A stretch of 64,000 nucleotides of DNA from Thiodubiliella sp900128405 (GTDB lineage: Bacteria; Pseudomonadota; Gammaproteobacteria; PS1; Pseudothioglobaceae): the NCBI GenBank assembly GCA_963682085.1, contig OY821614.1, positions 744,001 to 808,000 on the forward strand, given 5' to 3'. The notes under the pieces are model-generated. The model had not been told where the DNA came from. It saw only the letters and a program-made list of their open reading frames with translations, and ran no database searches. Of this stretch, positions 62,270-64,000 are shown piece by piece. Position 1 is the stretch's first letter; each line of letters opens with the position of its first letter. A program made the translations under genes and the position numbers.

Positions 62270-63553
62270 TTACTCAAACTCCATTTTGCTGAAAATTCGC
62301 TCAGCATTTTGTCGATGCAACTCTCGATATGTTCCCCAATCTCGGTAGGCAGATTGATCGATATTATAGGCATCAGCCAAATCACCATCGTTGTCTAAGA
62401 TTTTCCTAACTTCATCATGCATAACCAGCAAATAATCTTTAGTAAATTTAGTTACCGTCGCCAAATCAGTTGGACGCCCATGTCCGGGAATAATAATTTT
62501 AGGCTGCAAAGCTTCAATTTTGTCCCAAGTTTTAATCCATGCCACAATATCGGTATGTGGAAATACGGGTAACAACCGCTCATTAAATGCCGTATCGCCA
62601 CTAATCAACAATTTTTGCTCTGGCATCCATAACTGAATATCATCTGGTGAGTGTGACGCACCAATATGTAGCAACTCAATCCGAGTGCCTCCCATATTTA
62701 AATTAAATTGCTTGTCAAACAACACATCTGGACGCATAACTTTAGTGCCAATCATCTTGTCTTTTTGTCGGTTTAAAATATACGCATAAACAGTATCGCC
62801 ATATTCTGCAATTGCTTGATCCGTTTTGGTGTGTGCGATAATCTTTGCACCCTGCTGCTTCCAGTAATTTATACCTAAAGTTGCATGTCCTTGGGAATTT
62901 TCAAGCACCACATATTTTACACGCTGTTGTGTTATCTTCTTAATCTCATCATGCAACGCCTGAGCGACCAAATAACTGCCACCTGCATTAAACACCAAAA
63001 CACCATCAGTGGTTACAATAAACGATAAATTGTTGTTGTGATTTGAGTTCTCATAAGTATTGGGCTGGGTTGCACCAATCGCTGAATACACATTTTCTAT
63101 GACTTTAACTGGCTTTCGATAAAGGATACTATTCGGTTCGTAATCACTAACTTTAACTGGATTTAGCTTCTTCTTCCAAGTTAAAAAACCATCAGAATAA
63201 TTTTTAACATTGGTATAACCCATCTCCATCAAAGTTCTTGCTGCCAATGGCGAACGAATATTCAAACCACAATACACCACAATTGGCGTGTCTTTATCCT
63301 GCACATAATCCCCAATTTGAGTCTCTATCCAGCCACGCATAATATTGACATTTTGTCCGCGTTTAATTGTGCCAGTATGCTTAATCTCAAACGGTGCACG
63401 CACATCAATCAACACCACACTTGCATCTTCATCTAAAATTTTTATGAGTTCCTCGGTATCAATATTCACCAACGCCTGCTTAAGCGGTTGAGCATTAATT
63501 GCATTAACACCTGTTAAAACAAAAACAACACTTATTATCAAAAAATAACGCAT
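62270..63553 (-). CDS. Periplasmic rhodanese/metallo-beta-lactamase-fold fusion protein
   Basis: 427 residues from the ATG at 63553, chosen for its GGAGG ribosome site and signal peptide (about 1-21); an in-frame ATG at 63586 is upstream. A rhodanese domain (about 28-135) has its Cys in VVYCGLNIRS. An MBL-fold domain (about 160-400) keeps the second-half metal residues (GASHSPDD, ISGDTAFN, PGHGRP), but the first-half HxHxDH motif reads NSQGHA, so a normal two-metal site cannot form. The sulfur-handling rhodanese suggests a role in sulfur metabolism; substrate unknown. Confidence 0.82.
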   Translation of the reverse strand: MRYFLIISVVFVLTGVNAINAQPLKQALVNIDTEELIKILDEDASVVLIDVRAPFEIKHTGTIKRGQNVNIMRGWIETQIGDYVQDKDTPIVVYCGLNIRSPLAARTLMEMGYTNVKNYSDGFLTWKKKLNPVKVSDYEPNSILYRKPVKVIENVYSAIGATQPNTYENSNHNNNLSFIVTTDGVLVFNAGGSYLVAQALHDEIKKITQQRVKYVVLENSQGHATLGINYWKQQGAKIIAHTKTDQAIAEYGDTVYAYILNRQKDKMIGTKVMRPDVLFDKQFNLNMGGTRIELLHIGASHSPDDIQLWMPEQKLLISGDTAFNERLLPVFPHTDIVAWIKTWDKIEALQPKIIIPGHGRPTDLATVTKFTKDYLLVMHDEVRKILDNDGDLADAYNIDQSAYRDWGTYRELHRQNAERIFSKMEFE

Positions 63554-63628
63554 AATACCTCCAAATAAAAACACAATTACCATCAAACAACTTGGGATAA
63601 ATTATGATGGCTTAATACAACACCATTA

Positions 63629-64000
63629 TTATGACATAAACAAAGCAACATTATTGCCAAAAAATAAAACTTTTACATGCCATTGTTTTGCCAAGTGGCG
63701 CATCGTATTTTTCGAAAAAAAGCAAATATGTGTAGGGTCATTTTTATAATACCAAGTGGCAAAATCAGTTTTATCGTCCATCATCTGCGTCATTATCGCC
63801 AGCACACCCCCTTTTTTAAGACTGTTAAACAAACGAAGTAACTCAACATTTGGTGCACTCAGATGCTCTACCACTTCGGTAGCGGTAATAAAGTCATAAT
63901 TTTGTTCAAAAACCGCTGGGTTATTAACATAGAATTTATCAAATAAATCCACTTGATGCCCCTGTTTTTCAAACATTAACGACAAAGTTGGACCTGGTCC
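63629..64000 (-). CDS. Class I SAM-dependent methyltransferase, 5' end outside window
   Basis: 124 C-terminal codons are visible, open to the window edge. The SAM-binding loop begins at the edge (GPGPTLSLMFEKQGHQVDLF), followed by DFITATEVVEHL and LKKGGVLAIMTQMM, a UbiG/SmtA-like pattern. The N-terminus is missing, so the length and substrate are unknown. Confidence 0.8.
   Translation of the reverse strand, partial: GPGPTLSLMFEKQGHQVDLFDKFYVNNPAVFEQNYDFITATEVVEHLSAPNVELLRLFNSLKKGGVLAIMTQMMDDKTDFATWYYKNDPTHICFFSKNTMRHLAKQWHVKVLFFGNNVALFMS

Noticed and set aside
1..64000. tRNA or rRNA genes
   Set aside because: I saw no cloverleaf-like segment with a T-loop GTTC-AATC pattern and no rRNA sequence. 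A covariance-model scan would be decisive.

Overview
The window is AT-rich, gene-dense gammaproteobacterial DNA. Gene content and order (ilvBHC-pssA-leuA, ftsA next to lpxC without ftsZ, a giant YD-repeat/Tc-type toxin, many decayed mobile elements, an autotroph-like amino-acid biosynthesis set) suggest the sulfur-oxidising SUP05/Thioglobaceae clade, most likely a bathymodioline-mussel symbiont or a close relative. This assignment is an inference from gene content; no rRNA gene is present.

Layout. 1-4.9 kb: branched-chain amino-acid and phospholipid operon on the minus strand (ilvB-ilvH-ilvC-pssA-leuA). 5-8.3 kb: lpxC, ftsA and dusA, with ftsZ missing from its usual place. 8.3-15.2 kb: a defence region with a single-chain GCGC-type methyltransferase/HinP1I-like nuclease fusion, a small cassette-type gene, two attC-like palindromes, McrBC, toxin-antitoxin debris and pncC. 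15.2-23.9 kb: housekeeping genes (pepN, midA, a pteridine-reductase-like SDR, rne, aroE, pdxH) interspersed with a family of short IS5-like MITEs. 23.9-26.3 kb: a second defence region with a TIR-like gene, a SLATT two-TM gene, another attC-like site, a one-TM gene, and a second copy of the mcrC 3' end plus its downstream DNA. 26.4-38.3 kb: gltX, a Sel1 gene, a cell-wall cluster (rodA, mltB, dacA, dat, amgK, murU), the SRP RNA, dnaX-ybaB-recR, gloA and a methyltransferase. 38.5-49 kb: a small membrane protein coupled to a 2375-residue SpvB/VCBS/RHS toxin, followed by broken toxin tips, a RAYT remnant and a dead IS3 element. 49-64 kb: nucleoside hydrolase, a small outer-membrane protein, recQ, M61 peptidase, a TolC-type protein, aroK, a zinc-finger protein, ilvE, lysC, an M48 peptidase, cytochrome c, rsgA, a rhodanese-MBL protein and a truncated methyltransferase.

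How it fits together. The core genes describe a cell that makes its own Ile/Val/Leu, aromatic and aspartate-family amino acids and recycles its wall through AmgK-MurU. The accessory DNA is mainly defence and toxin systems. The points most worth attention are the TIR-SLATT pair, the fused restriction-modification enzyme lying beside McrBC, attC-like sites abutting the stop codons of defence genes, a duplicated mcrC-tail platform upstream of two different gene sets, a MITE that replaced the midA start codon, and a probable dnaX frameshift site.
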